Positions 19,746 to 31,050 of a stretch of 64,000 nucleotides of DNA are shown one piece after another (position 1 is the stretch's first letter; every line of letters begins with the position of its first letter). Source of the stretch: Aculops lycopersici (Eukaryota > Arthropoda > Arachnida > Trombidiformes > Eriophyidae). The stretch covers positions 1,311,906-1,375,905 of the forward strand of contig WNKI01000005.1 in NCBI GenBank assembly GCA_015350385.1, in the 5' to 3' direction. A program made the translations under genes and the position numbers. The notes beneath the pieces are model-generated. The model did not search any database. It saw nothing but the letters and a program-made list of their open reading frames with translations, and was not told the origin of the DNA.

Positions 19746-21966
19746 TGTTTTATACTTATCTGTCTCTCTATATTTTTGTTTTTATTTTGATATATTAGAA
19801 TGTGTTTTTACTCTAACTTCATGTGACTCAATACCTAAATCAATGGCTCACAACATCAGATCGGATATCTAGAGCGAGACAAGTTTTGTGACTTTCTAGT
19901 ACATGTGTCCAAAATACAGCTTCATCCATCTCAAGTCCCTTGTTTCTACGACAAATGTTTGGGTACGATTTGCCCTGAGAAATGCTTTTTGATTGATCAG
20001 CACGGAATTAAGTACAAGGAGGGCAAAACAACAACCTAATAGTTCAAACTGATCAATGAGGTCGAGGAAATAAACAACATCATTTCCATAACCTCTGTTG
20101 TCGTAGTGACCAAAACGACCTGTCATTGAGGCTGCCTCATATGGGCAAAAGTCATTGGACAGCTTGAGATAAACGTTAACATTCTTGCAAGGCTAAATTT
20201 CTATTCAGCTACAATAATAATGGACTGCACCCTTTACCAAGCGACCAGATGGAAGTATGTCATTTTAGTTAATACCAAGAGACATCGTGAGGTTTGATGG
20301 CCGCCATCTCTGAACATGACTCAAGAGAGTTAGCTTATATAGTACATTTATGCAATTGGAATTGTGCCACGTGGAGTCGGATCAATTTACCTGCATCCTG
20401 AGAGGAGGGAAAATATCGCCAGGCTATCTTCAATCCTCCTCCTGGACCTTTTTGATTCATAACTCGTGATAAGATTTAGCGATATTCGAGCTATTGAGAA
20501 TCGCTTAGCATAAGTGGCGACAACAAAAACAACAACAACCATACACTCCACAAGGTGTGACCTTTGCGCCCACTTTGCGGCTTGCCACCGATAGTCGATG
20601 GCCGCAAAGTGGTTCGGCAGTAATGGTGATTGGTTACGTATCTTGAGAGCGAGAGAAAACAGCCGAAACGTTGGAAAATCCTAAACGAAAGTAGTAGCGG
20701 CAGCAGCAGAACCCATCTGTTAGATTGACATACAAACTCTCTCTTTCTCTATCCAGACTGCAGTCTATTGGCGACAAAAAAGAACGAATGCCAATGCCAC
20801 AAAAACTTGCTCAAATTTCAAGTGCCACTTTAGCATTCGCTCATTGAGTCTCTAGAAAACAGGTGAGATAATGAGGCAGTCCAATCCATTTTTCAATGTT
20901 CCATAGGTGAGCTAAGGGCAAACTTACCTCGTCTCACTATCACCTAACACGATTGGACCGTGAAATGAGTTTCTTCTACCTCTTGAGCAGCATGTCACTC
21001 GACACTCCTACTGCCATCACTCTTACTACTATTAGATCATTAGCTCAGTCTACATTGAGGAGTGAGAGAGAGGGAGAAGGAGACTCATTTGTTGAGAAGA
21101 GAAGAGGGGCTTAACAAAAGAAAAATAAGTTAAATCTTTACTTCCCAGGCGAAAAGGAATTGGTTCTCTTAGGCGCTCCATTAGTTTGACGGCAGATGAG
21201 CGATAGGAAAGTGCATGAGTAGCGCCTCTGCTGTACCAAGCTCCCAGTTGCAGAAACTGTACAAGAAGCCTACCAACTACAGCAGGTAAACCGACAGCGA
21301 GCTTCATGTGAGCAACCAACAAAGAGTTGCCGAGAGATGCCACCAAGCGAGCGGCGCAGGCGCCTTGGCACCATCAGCAAGCCGAGCCACTTGTTAGCGG
21401 GCGCTGCAACTACTGCTTATCATTCCGATAGTAAAGCCGATGTGATACCGAGTCTTTGATCAAAACTGCGGCTGGGCAGAAGTGACAGGTGGAAAAAGTG
21501 CCTCTACAAGAATGAGCCAGAAGTTTTGAATTTGGTGAGAAGAAGAAGAGACATCTACAACTTTATTGGTTTTATAAAGTTTCAACTTTGAACAGGAACA
21601 AAGCGAGACAACAGCAGAGGCGAAAGAGTTTTTCATTCCAAACACTAAAACTAAAGCCAACAGGTGAGCTACAGAGTGCTGCTATTTGCTATTACATTAG
21701 ATCAAATAGACATCAGGTGGTCGCAACGATTGAGCAATGATAGAAACCGAAACTAAAATAGCGGTAACTCATCCATGAGAATCTGGAGAGCAACTTGTTG
21801 CAGCTTGCCACAAGCCAACCAAAGACAAAAAGCACAATTGCTACAATTGACCAATCAAGAGAAGAAGAAAAAGAAGATAACAAATGGTCAAAGGAAAACG
21901 ATACAACCAACACAGCAGCAACAACCATTTAAACACAAGTATGGCAAGACGAGCATAATAAACACA
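19746..21966. other. Intergenic 2.2 kb between divergent genes
   Basis: This separates the minus-strand receptor-like gene from the plus-strand NRF-6-like gene, so it should carry both promoters. A 76-codon minus frame (19896-20126) has one hydrophobic stretch and no recognised relatives. The right half has E-box-like words: AACAGGTG near 21661, CACTTGTT at 21388 and a 12-bp palindrome GCAACTTGTTGC at 21790-21801. No conserved coding sequence was seen. Confidence 0.5.
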
Positions 21967-24900
21967 ATGAGATTCGACACGAAAGCGTCACTCGATTGGC
22001 AGGCTGACCAGAATTGTTATCGTCACTCAAGAATGGCCAGCCGTCCATGTTACCTAGTTGCATTTATACTATTTTCAATCGTACTTTTAAACTCCATGAT
22101 AACATGGCCTAAAGTCCAGTGTCAAATTCTCGAATCAAAATCTAAATTATTTATTGAAAGTAATAGAAATCACGCGTCTCAATTTCAACAACAACACGCA
22201 CCAATTGTAAAATTAAATGCAAATTCAACATCAACTTCATCAGCAACAAGCATAAATGTCACCAGCTCATCGAGAGCGCGAAGATTGCAAGCTTTGCAGC
22301 CAGCGCCACCAATATCCTCCAACTTAACTTCCAATCAAACTCAAATGACGCAAGGCATAATAGCTGCAACCTCGGCAACAAGTGTCCTGGCCAACGTGCG
22401 GCAGAAATGGCGTCAATTTGATCACTCGCTAAGCGAGTCCTTTGCGCTGACCAGCGACCAGCTGAGAGTTACATTGCAGGAGTTGATTGCTGCAACAAAT
22501 GTAAACACCAGCAACACTAGGTTATCGAACCATCAACAGGTGTTGTCCAGTCAGTGCAAGGTGGCACTGAGCGACTTTCTTGATGCGCTCGGTGAGCAGA
22601 GACTCTGGGCGAGCCAATTACTCGACTCAACCGCTCGCTTGCCATCGGGAATCTTGGAGGGAACTCTAACTGAACTCGGAAACTTTGACGAATGCTTGGC
22701 CCTTAGACAACCGCCGGAAGTTGGCGGCCTATTACCATCCGCCGCGACAGCACCCTCTCCCGTTGATCCATTTAATCGCGGTCAATATTGTACCGTGCTA
22801 GTGAAGCCGCCGCTGCCGCTACGCCCTCGACTGCACACAGTTTGCCAACGACTTCCGGTGGCGCTGGCCGCCAATCAATCGAGCAAGACCGTCAAGTTAC
22901 TCTCGGCCTCAAGTCATCAATTCTATTATGTTGGCCTTCGTTTGGGTTTGTGTACGCCAAGTAGATGTAGCCAGGGTGACGTTCAACTCTTGCTTAGCAA
23001 GCACTTGTCCAAATACGAGCTCATTGGTCAGGTTAAATCGTGCCAAACGGCGCCAGTGTTCACGGGTGGTGCCGGCCGCAACTCAATCTCTCTAGAGAAC
23101 GCATACAACTTTCTATTCGGCGGCACAGCCACTGACGGCTTGGATGTTGTGCAACAATGCATTTTGTAAGTGGCAAGAACAGTCAATAGCAAGCGAGCGT
23201 TGGTGGTTGGTTAAAAGAACATCAAGCAAAGTGTGAAACTCTATGACAATGAACTAACTCTCCTCTTCCTTCACAACAACTACGCAACTTTCACCACAAT
23301 AGACTGGCACTGGCAACCATACTACTAATTGTGCTACTGGGCACTCTACTGGACACCGACGATCACGAGTCAGAGGCGAGAATCCACCAGTTGGCTAATC
23401 TCACGAGCCATCCCACCGGCAAAGCGCCACCAGCGCTGTGTGCGTGTCACAATGGCAAGGCTGGCTGCATGATTGCGGGATTTTGTGCCGACTGTGGCTG
23501 CACTTCTGGCCATCACAATCAACCGGTGGTTGGAGGCTGTAATGCAAACGAGTTCGCCAACATGAATGCAAAACGCCAGTGGCGATACCAGGTGTATCGA
23601 GGCGGCGGCGGCGGCGTCGGCAGTAACAGTGGCAGCAACTCGACGGCAACGAGCAGCAACAATGAGAGCATCTCCAATTTGAACCTGACAAATCATAACG
23701 CCGCCGTCAACCAAGACCACGAACACGACAACAATCATCATCCCACTGACGTTGGCCTTCAGCTCAATCCATTGGCTCACCTTGAGGTCGCCAGTGGCAA
23801 GAAACCAACAACATCTGAGCTGATTGCAAAGGGTAAGTTTTTGTTTTGTAAAGGAGTGGGTTTTTTATTTCATTTCCAAAGTAACATTTGTAAAAATCCC
23901 AAACCGCTTTTCTCAAACCTGAACTTGAACTAATTCTATCCCTTATCCTATCACCAACAAACCTTATGCACCCTTACCAAAACACAACAAAACAAAACTA
24001 CAGACGACTGGCTCTTTGGCACTAGAGATTCGGAGCTCCCGGCCCACACCAGAACAACCACCGCCAGCTCAACCAACTTTGACGCCTCCAATTCAGATGA
24101 AAGTTGGATTGCATACTTAGACTCGGATCCGGTCGTGCCAATCAACAAGTCAGGTGCGACTAAAGAGTCATCAGCGAACGGAAAGACCTGTTGCCGCTGT
24201 AACTGCACCTCTACCTGTGGCCACCAATTAGCCGGGTCCAAGTTGAGAAAGTGTCAACAGCAAAATTATACACCAGAACAACAACTACATCATCAAGAAA
24301 AATACCAATGTAAACAGCAAACATGTTTGCTAGTCAAACTAATCTGTTGCTTCTCGCTAAAGAGAAACTTACATACAATTGGCCGCAACAGGCGAATTGG
24401 AAACTCGCCAACCGGAAGCGATGGCGAAAGTATGAACGATATCAAGGTCATTCACGGCCTTCGGACACTGACAATGGTTTGGATTATTTTTGGTCACACC
24501 ATTGGATTGGTTAGTCCCGAAATGATGAGTAAGTTTATCTTGAAATTGGTTGTTTTTAATTTTCGATTTCCTGAAATTTAATTCTTGTTTGTGCCTCTCA
24601 CAACGAGAGCCCAGGTACACTCTCTTTACACCCCCAAACTTCTCTTTATCTGTAATAGATGAGTTCGGCAGCGAAGAGCGGCAGGTGAAATGGGTGAGCG
24701 AGCTATAATCGAAACCTGTTGCTGTTACTGTTAGTGATAATGTGCTGTCAATGTTGTCGTTGTTACAACTCGCTAAACCACTCGTTTGCTAGCAACACCT
24801 TCACACCCAATGGGAACTTGCTAGAGAGTGAGAGTTGGTATCTCAACATAAAAAATTTCACCAATCAAAACCATCCCAACTAATCAACGATACCTTGTGA

Positions 24901-27732
24901 ATGCCCTGATCCCACGTTTACCAATACACTTCTCGCCTAACATTGAACTTGAAACACTCGATACATTGGCATGCTCAATAATTTGAATATCAAAACTAAC
25001 TAAATATCAACCTTCGGAATGGTAAAAAAAATTCATTTCTATGGACTAATGGTAATTAATTAATCTGTTTAGATAATCTATTCTCAATGGCCCAACTCTC
25101 GTGCTCATCAAGATTCTTGCAAGCAATTTTGAATGCCACTTTGGCCGTAAACACCTTCTTCATGATCAGCGGTTTGGTGACGGTCCTAAGCTTTGCGCGA
25201 AAATGCAAGAGCGTCTTGCCATTACTTTTGGGCGCTTCAACACGAAAGGATCTCAAGGGGACCCTCCCTAGCGATCATCAGCAATCTTCTCGCGACTCAA
25301 TTCACGTGAAGACATCGGCAACCTTGAATCATCATATCAACTGCGACCACCAGCACTACAATCAACATCGGCGCCGTTGTTTCGCCGATCGCAACGAGGA
25401 TCCAGCATCAGCCGTCGCCGAAACCTCGTCGCTAGCTTCGGATACCTCCTCCCTCAACTCGAGTACCAACTCCACGGAATCATCTATGCTGTCCTCAAGC
25501 TGCACCACCGATGCCTCGAAGAGTTGCCCTCACGGCCGCAGTGTCAGTGACATAACAACAAGTGGTGGTTGTGTATGCTCACCGACAGGCGCTGCGCAGG
25601 CAACGTGTGCTAAGACGAAAACAGGTGGAATTTGCAGCAGCCACTTGATTAAGACCCATAAGCGAAAGCGGAAAAATTTAAGCGGAAAAACTTCAACTAG
25701 CGAAAATTTAGGGCGAAGACGGAGAGATATCAAGTCTGAGAATTCTATTAGCTACTGCAATAGCAACAATTACGACGAAAGCTATGCAACATCACCGATA
25801 ACCACGACTAACAACTTGCTTCCATCCGACTATCAACCATTTAGCTGGTTACTGATGCGCTATCTTAGATTAACTCCAACTTATGCAACTATTATTGGCG
25901 TATCGATTTTGATGCCTTCACTGAGTTCAGGTCCATTTTGGTTGGAGTCAGTTAATCCAATGGGCGCTAGTTGCAGGCAAAACTGGTGGCTCAACTTGCT
26001 CTACGTCAATAATTTTGTAAACACCGACCGGTTGTGCTTGATCCATTCATGGTATCTATCTAATGATTGGCAGTTTTTCATTCTATCTCTACTACTGTTA
26101 GGTTTATGTTATAAATCAAGCAAATTGGCAGCAATTAGTGTGTTTACCCTTTTAGTTGGAAGCTCGGCCGCCACCTTTGCCATCACAGTGGCCAACGAAT
26201 TTCCGCCTACAATTGTCACCACCTCGCCAGCAATCGCCGAAAGGTGGCAGTATATCCACTCTCTCTATTACAAGCCCTGGCCTCACCTGCCCTCGTATCT
26301 AATTGGAATGCTAGTCGGCTATGCAATTGTAACCAAGTGTAAACAAACACCAAATAGTCAGAGTAGTGGTGGCGTTAGCAGTAGTAAAAAAACTGGCAAT
26401 ATGAGTTCCGGTTGGCGGACATTCATGTGGATTTTTAGCACCCTACTGGCTTGTGCTCTACTCAATAGCATCTATCCCTGGAACATGGGACTCCAAGTGG
26501 ATCCTCTGATAACCGGATTACATAGTGCAACCTTCAGAACTCTTTGGGCCGCTTGTTGTGGCTGGCTAGTGTTTGGTCTGGTTACAAATCCGCAGAATTC
26601 TCTAGCCAAGTTTTTATCTTGGCACGGATTCCAAATCACCAGCCGGTTGACCTACTGCGCTTACCTGGTTCACCCACTCATTATATACTACCATTTTGGC
26701 ACACTACGTGAGCGACTAGACTCATCGCCCTATGGACAATTCAACAGGTTTGCTTCAACTCTACTATTGAGCTACCTGTTAGCCTTACTAGTTGCACTAC
26801 TCATTGAGGGCCCATCGATTCAGATGCAACAATTTCTATCAAAGCCACGTGAACAGGTGAAAACCAAGAAGGAAAATAAAGAACTGCCCAAAATTAAGCC
26901 AAGAACTAACTCGCAGTCGAGCTCGGGTGCTAGCTCGTGGACGGTCACCTCGAGTTTTGGCGACCAAATGTCGTCTAGCTCGCTATTACCGAATGAGGCT
27001 GTTGGCAAACCTGATGATCGCAGATTATCTGGCACATGTTGCTTGCATCGAATGGGCCCAATAAACAATGCTTTCAGTGATGATGGATCTCGAGTTGCTG
27101 GCAACAAAGATGGACGCCAAGCTGCATCTACATCAACCACTGAGCCAACTCCCTCGCCGGGAGAAAATTCTATTGCTTTGGATACGGAGTTTCAAAAGAA
27201 ACTTGCCCAAGCAATTGGACATGGATTTAAAATTAGGAGTCGAATGGTCAACAATAACCATAAAACTATTAAGCCCATCGTTCCAACTGCACATAACCGG
27301 CGCGCATTTCAGTCAGCCAAGCGGCTGACACCTGAGGATTTCAGTGACCAGCGGCAGCAAACGTGCAGCAGTAAACCTGCTGAAAGAGAGTTGAAACCTC
27401 CCGAGCCAAACAAAAGAACATGTGACATGGATACTTTCGGTCATCATCGAGCAACTACCAACAGGAAATCGTTTGTGAGTCAAGAGAACAGAATGAATAG
27501 TGGCGAAAGTAGCAATCACAAATCTCTCGATTATCATATCAAAGGCGAGGGAAGCGACACAAGGCTAGATGTCAACAATAATGGTATGGCCACAACTAAC
27601 TTGATGAACAACCAACGCCACCAACAGGAGGCAACAGAAGTATCGCCTAAGAAGCAGAAGCAAGCTGCTGTAACGATGGCGTCAAGATCTCATTTAGGCC
27701 AAAGTAGTTGCGTATTCATGGAACAAGCGTAA
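21967..27732 (+). CDS. NRF-6-like acyltransferase-3 membrane protein (four exons)
   Basis: Exons 21967-23165, 23303-23832, 24004-24528 and 25073-27732; every intron begins GTAAGT and ends AG, and the joined length is 1637 codons. The protein has an N-terminal hydrophobic segment (CYLVAFILFSIVLLNSMI). A cysteine-rich NRF domain follows at about residues 190-360 (QCKVALSDFLDAL, GQYCTVLV, GLCTPSRCSQGDV). An acyltransferase-3 domain starts near residue 715 with VIHGLRTLTMVWIIFGHT, and later shows NWWLNLLYVNNF and HSWYLSNDWQFF. Relatives include C. elegans NRF-6 and many arthropod paralogues, thought to move or modify lipids at membranes; the acyl acceptor is unknown. The protein is unusually long (relatives 600-900 aa) because of a ~200-residue Ser/Thr-rich insertion between the second and third helices of the domain, a His/Asn-rich linker, and a ~300-residue cytoplasmic tail. 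The start could also be an in-frame ATG at 21775, but that extension is Lys/Gln-rich and looks like 5' UTR. Confidence 0.88.
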
Positions 27733-27832
27733 CTTTGAACATATCCGGCCTAGATTTTATAATAATAATTTGATTCAATTATGCTAATTCAACATTCCAT
27801 TGGTTGGTTTTGTTTTCAAATTATTTCTCTCA

Positions 27833-27838
27833 TTTATT
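27833..27838 (-). terminator. Poly(A) signal of RAE1
   Basis: AATAAA on the minus strand about 53 nt past the RAE1 stop codon. Confidence 0.5.
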
Positions 27839-27890
27839 TACAAAAAGCACACCCCTTGAAACAGTTTTGCAGTTTGCTACTACTGCAGGT

Positions 27891-28958
27891 CTACTTCTTC
27901 TTGGGTTTCAAGTCTTCGTAACAAGGATGGAACATGATCTTACTCTTGTTGGTAGCCGGATTTGAGTATTCGTGCCCCTTGGTCCAATCATAACCTAAAG
28001 CGTAGGCAAATATCTCACCAGTTGAATTAATGCTACATCTTGTTAGAGATTGGTCGAATTGATCAGAGATCTTGAGTCTTGTTCGGGCATCCTTATCCCA
28101 GAAACTGTACTTCCCATCCGATCCACAGGTTACCATTGTTCCATGTTGAGGGTGAAAAGCAATGTCGTTAACAGAATATATATCGTGGACTGGATTAACG
28201 GTATTGTTTTGCCCATTTGATCTATGACACTTGAAGGTAAAATTCATCTTTGGATCTTTCTGGACATACTGAACAGCAACACGACCTTCGATAGAGCCGA
28301 TAGCGTAACCCGATGGCTCCCTCTTCTCGTCGGTGAATATCGACACGCACTTATGTTGGAATTTGAACGGTGAGTCATTCTGTTTGATACATGTTGGTTG
28401 AGGTTCAAGGTTGTAGATCAGGATGGCTCTATCAGCAGTCGAAACAACTGCCATTGGACCTAAAACATCCGCGCAATACGCTCGCTCGGGTAAATTGATA
28501 GTCGCGATAGGGTTCTGAGTTCGAGTGTCCCAAAATTTGAGTTTCTTATCCCAACTCGAGGTCATGATACAAGAATATGAGTTAGTCTTTATAAAGTGGA
28601 CTGTCCTGATAGGGGCATCGTGGGCGGCCACTGGCATTTGCTGATTTGAGGCGAGATCCCACATTTTGACAGTCTTGTCAGCGGAAGCACTGAATATTTT
28701 GGTACAGTCATCGGACCAACAAACGTCTAGAATTGGACCTTGATGGGAATGTGAAGCCTTCCATTCTCCCTTATATTGTCCATTCATTTGTTTGTTAACC
28801 TGATAACAATTGACAGTGTTTGACCATGTTCCTGAGACAATAAAATCGGCTGGCATTCGTTTGGGCGAGAAGGCCAAGGCGGCAACCGTATCATCTGGCG
28901 CCACATTGACCTCACCGTCGGCCGGTGGTTGTTCCGTTGTGGATCCGTAGAAGTTCAT
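27891..28958 (-). CDS. RAE1: mRNA export factor RAE1 (Gle2)
   Basis: A WD40 beta-propeller that binds the GLEBS motif of NUP98 at the nuclear pore and acts in mRNA export and spindle assembly. The 355-residue single-exon frame is close to the usual ~368. WD-type repeats are visible: GPILDVCWSDDCTKIFSAS then DKTVKMWDL, SWDKKLKFWDTRTQNP, the highly conserved LPERAYCADV and YAIGSIEGRVAVQY, and FKCHRSNGQN then IAFHPQHGTMVTCGSDGKYSFWDKDARTR (broken here into its parts). The tail DWTKGHEYSNP followed by LKPKKK matches the family end. The N-terminus is short compared with vertebrates. It faces the plus-strand NRF-6-like gene tail to tail, with 158 bp between the stop codons. Confidence 0.96.
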   Translation of the reverse strand: MNFYGSTTEQPPADGEVNVAPDDTVAALAFSPKRMPADFIVSGTWSNTVNCYQVNKQMNGQYKGEWKASHSHQGPILDVCWSDDCTKIFSASADKTVKMWDLASNQQMPVAAHDAPIRTVHFIKTNSYSCIMTSSWDKKLKFWDTRTQNPIATINLPERAYCADVLGPMAVVSTADRAILIYNLEPQPTCIKQNDSPFKFQHKCVSIFTDEKREPSGYAIGSIEGRVAVQYVQKDPKMNFTFKCHRSNGQNNTVNPVHDIYSVNDIAFHPQHGTMVTCGSDGKYSFWDKDARTRLKISDQFDQSLTRCSINSTGEIFAYALGYDWTKGHEYSNPATNKSKIMFHPCYEDLKPKKK

Positions 28959-30439
28959 TTTCAGTTCAACTATCTAAGTTTATGCTATGCGACAATGAGT
29001 TTTCTTGAGATGAAATATGATTAAATGAGAATCAAATAAGAGAATAGAGGAGCTTTCGTATTGATTTTGAGATTCGACAAAACAAAAGTAAACAACAAGA
29101 AACGAGCAGCGTGCCCGACTTTTGCACACGCTTTGCCGTTTGCCGCGTGGTAGCGCGCGCCGCGCCCACTTGCTTCACTGCAAAAAAACATGACTGTTCC
29201 GAAACTTCTCTTACATCAGATCATCTATTATTACTCTAAATCAATATTTATATATAGCTCTAACAATTTAAATATATCTAGCTTGACCAGGAAGCTTAAA
29301 GAAATTTCGGCGCAACCATGTTTACGTTCCAATGATATGGGCTATAGATACTCTTGTTGATATTGTTTACATGACGCAAAGTGAAAGTCTCAAGTGTCCG
29401 GTGTTGTCATAACCATCTCACCGCAAACACTGGAATTCAGCCCTTATCATCATTTGCGATAGTTTGTTGCCTAGGAAAAACGAGATTTGACAACATGCAA
29501 GCAGCAAAAGGACTTATCATAAAACAGACTCCTTCATGATGTCGCTAGCCTCTCGAGTCAGCCAGACATTATGACTATCTAGCTCGCTAGCACAACCTAG
29601 ATCTGATAATTTAAATCTACTAGACTGTGTATTGATGAGACAAGTCGAGTGCAACCGGCTTATGGGTTGATTTGAGAGTCAACTTGATTGTAACGCCAGT
29701 TGAGAAATTAATTCACGTTCCAATCAAGTGATATTTGGATGTGGCAATCCGCAACTTATGGCGCCAGCACCTAGTATAGTCAAGCTACAGCTTGTCGCAA
29801 CACTTGTAAGTGCAGCGAGTAGACGTGTCAAAAATAACAATCTGGCTCTCTCTTGGAACCACAAGATTCAATCGTGATTGTGAGGTCCTGTCAGGAGCAG
29901 CCGTCCTGTATCGAAACAATGAATAGCATGGAACATCTGGACCGCTCTAACTATCAATACCTAAATGGAGCAACCGCACTTCGACGTTTCATCTAGGTTT
30001 CTTTTGTACTCATATTTAGAGAAGGAATAGCATAGTTGAGTCGGTAATGATGATGATGATGATTATGATGATGATGATGATTCATGCGATGAAACTCCAT
30101 GCCGTATCGCCCATCCAAATTGATGGCTCAATATGGCAAGCCGAGATGTTTATCTTGGAATAACTGTTGCCGCAACTGTTATCTTTGTGATATCATTGGA
30201 CGGCTAATCACAATTGGGTTCATCATTCAGGCAATAAGTGATAGCAATTCTTTTGTTTGCAAACTTTATCTTTAGGTCTTTGTGATATTATTACTAGTGC
30301 ATCTATTGGTGGTCAATCGTAGCCACTTAAAAGAGAGGAAGCTTTTAATGGTAATCTACGGGATAGTGTACGTCACTACAATGAGGCAACTTCATTCCAT
30401 CTTATTAGTGATGGGACTAGTATTTGGCACGTCGATGCC
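28959..30439. other. Intergenic 1.5 kb between RAE1 and the ML-domain gene
   Basis: Both flanking genes are on the minus strand, so this includes the RAE1 promoter and the 3' end of the ML gene. A short GC-rich patch (about 29110-29170, with CGCGCGCCGCGCC) sits about 150-210 bp upstream of the RAE1 start. A degenerate (GAT)n repeat lies at 30047-30081. No conserved frame was seen. Confidence 0.5.
30047..30081. repeat. (GAT)n trinucleotide repeat
   Basis: About eleven ATG/GAT units with one interruption (GATTAT). Confidence 0.8.
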
Positions 30440-31014
30440 TCAGGGGTCCGTAATCTTTGCTGGAAATCTTAAGCAAATTATGGGATTCTTATTCTCATCA
30501 TTCATCTCCAATTCAATCCTCAAATTGAAGTCTGGATATACCTTGAGAATTGGAAGTGAGATCGACAACTTCTTGGTATCGTTCGGCTTGACAGGACAAT
30601 CAAATCCATAGTTTCCACAGGCATTGTCGGGACTTAGAGAAAACGCCTCCTTGAGAGCTCCAATATAGCCATAAATCGCGATTTTTGCGACGCTGAATTC
30701 GCTCACTTTGATAATATTAGGGATAAAGGAGTCATGTTTGTTAGATTTTACTTTGTCAAATGTTGATCATGATAATTAGTAGGGGAGTTAATTTCATACT
30801 TACATGTATCGAACTCGACCGCAATGGACACGTTTTTTCCATGATAAAGGGGGCAGAAAGGTCCACTTAATCCCGGACAGGTGTCAATGGTGACCGCCTT
30901 GAGTTTTCCGCTAGAATTTGTGCCTTGAGTGCAGTCGTCAATCTCGAAAGCTAGAAATGGGTTGATTGTCGCCAACAGTGCGATAAACGTCATGTACTTT
31001 ATGGAGAACTCCAT
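30440..31014 (-). CDS. Secreted ML-domain (NPC2-like) lipid-binding protein, two exons
   Basis: Exon 1 is 31014-30804 and exon 2 is 30750-30440, joined across a 53-nt intron (GTAAGT...AAAG, with a TACTAAT branch-point-like sequence). The product is 173 residues. It opens with a signal peptide (MTFIALLATINPFLAF) and has the ML/NPC2 arrangement: an early DCTQG cysteine, DTCPG, CPLYHGKNVSIAVEF, then ACGNYGFDCPVKPND, LPILKVYPDFNLRIELEM and ICLRFPAKI. Proteins of this type bind sterols or other lipids; in mites and insects they include NPC2 homologues, allergens and possible chemosensory carriers. Which lipid is bound cannot be read from sequence. An in-frame Met 12 codons further up (31050) is possible but would displace the signal peptide from the start. 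Confidence 0.85.
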
Positions 31015-31050
31015 TGGGAAAGAATTAGTTTTAGGTGCGATGATTCTCAC

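Noticed and set aside
2641..21668. CAACAGGTGAGC copies (2641, 8571, 21661) as splice donors of 5' UTR exons
   Set aside because: They match AG|GTGAG donors, but the same word occurs without GAG and in reverse orientation, so a DNA word explains more copies than splicing does. Individual copies may still act as donors.
29455..29480. Second X-box-like sequence (GTTGCCTAGGAAAAC) upstream of RAE1
   Set aside because: The right half-site deviates from RGYAAC and it is about 500 bp from the start codon.
30282..30611. 109-codon plus frame
   Set aside because: It is antisense to exon 2 of the ML-domain gene, which has clear family motifs.
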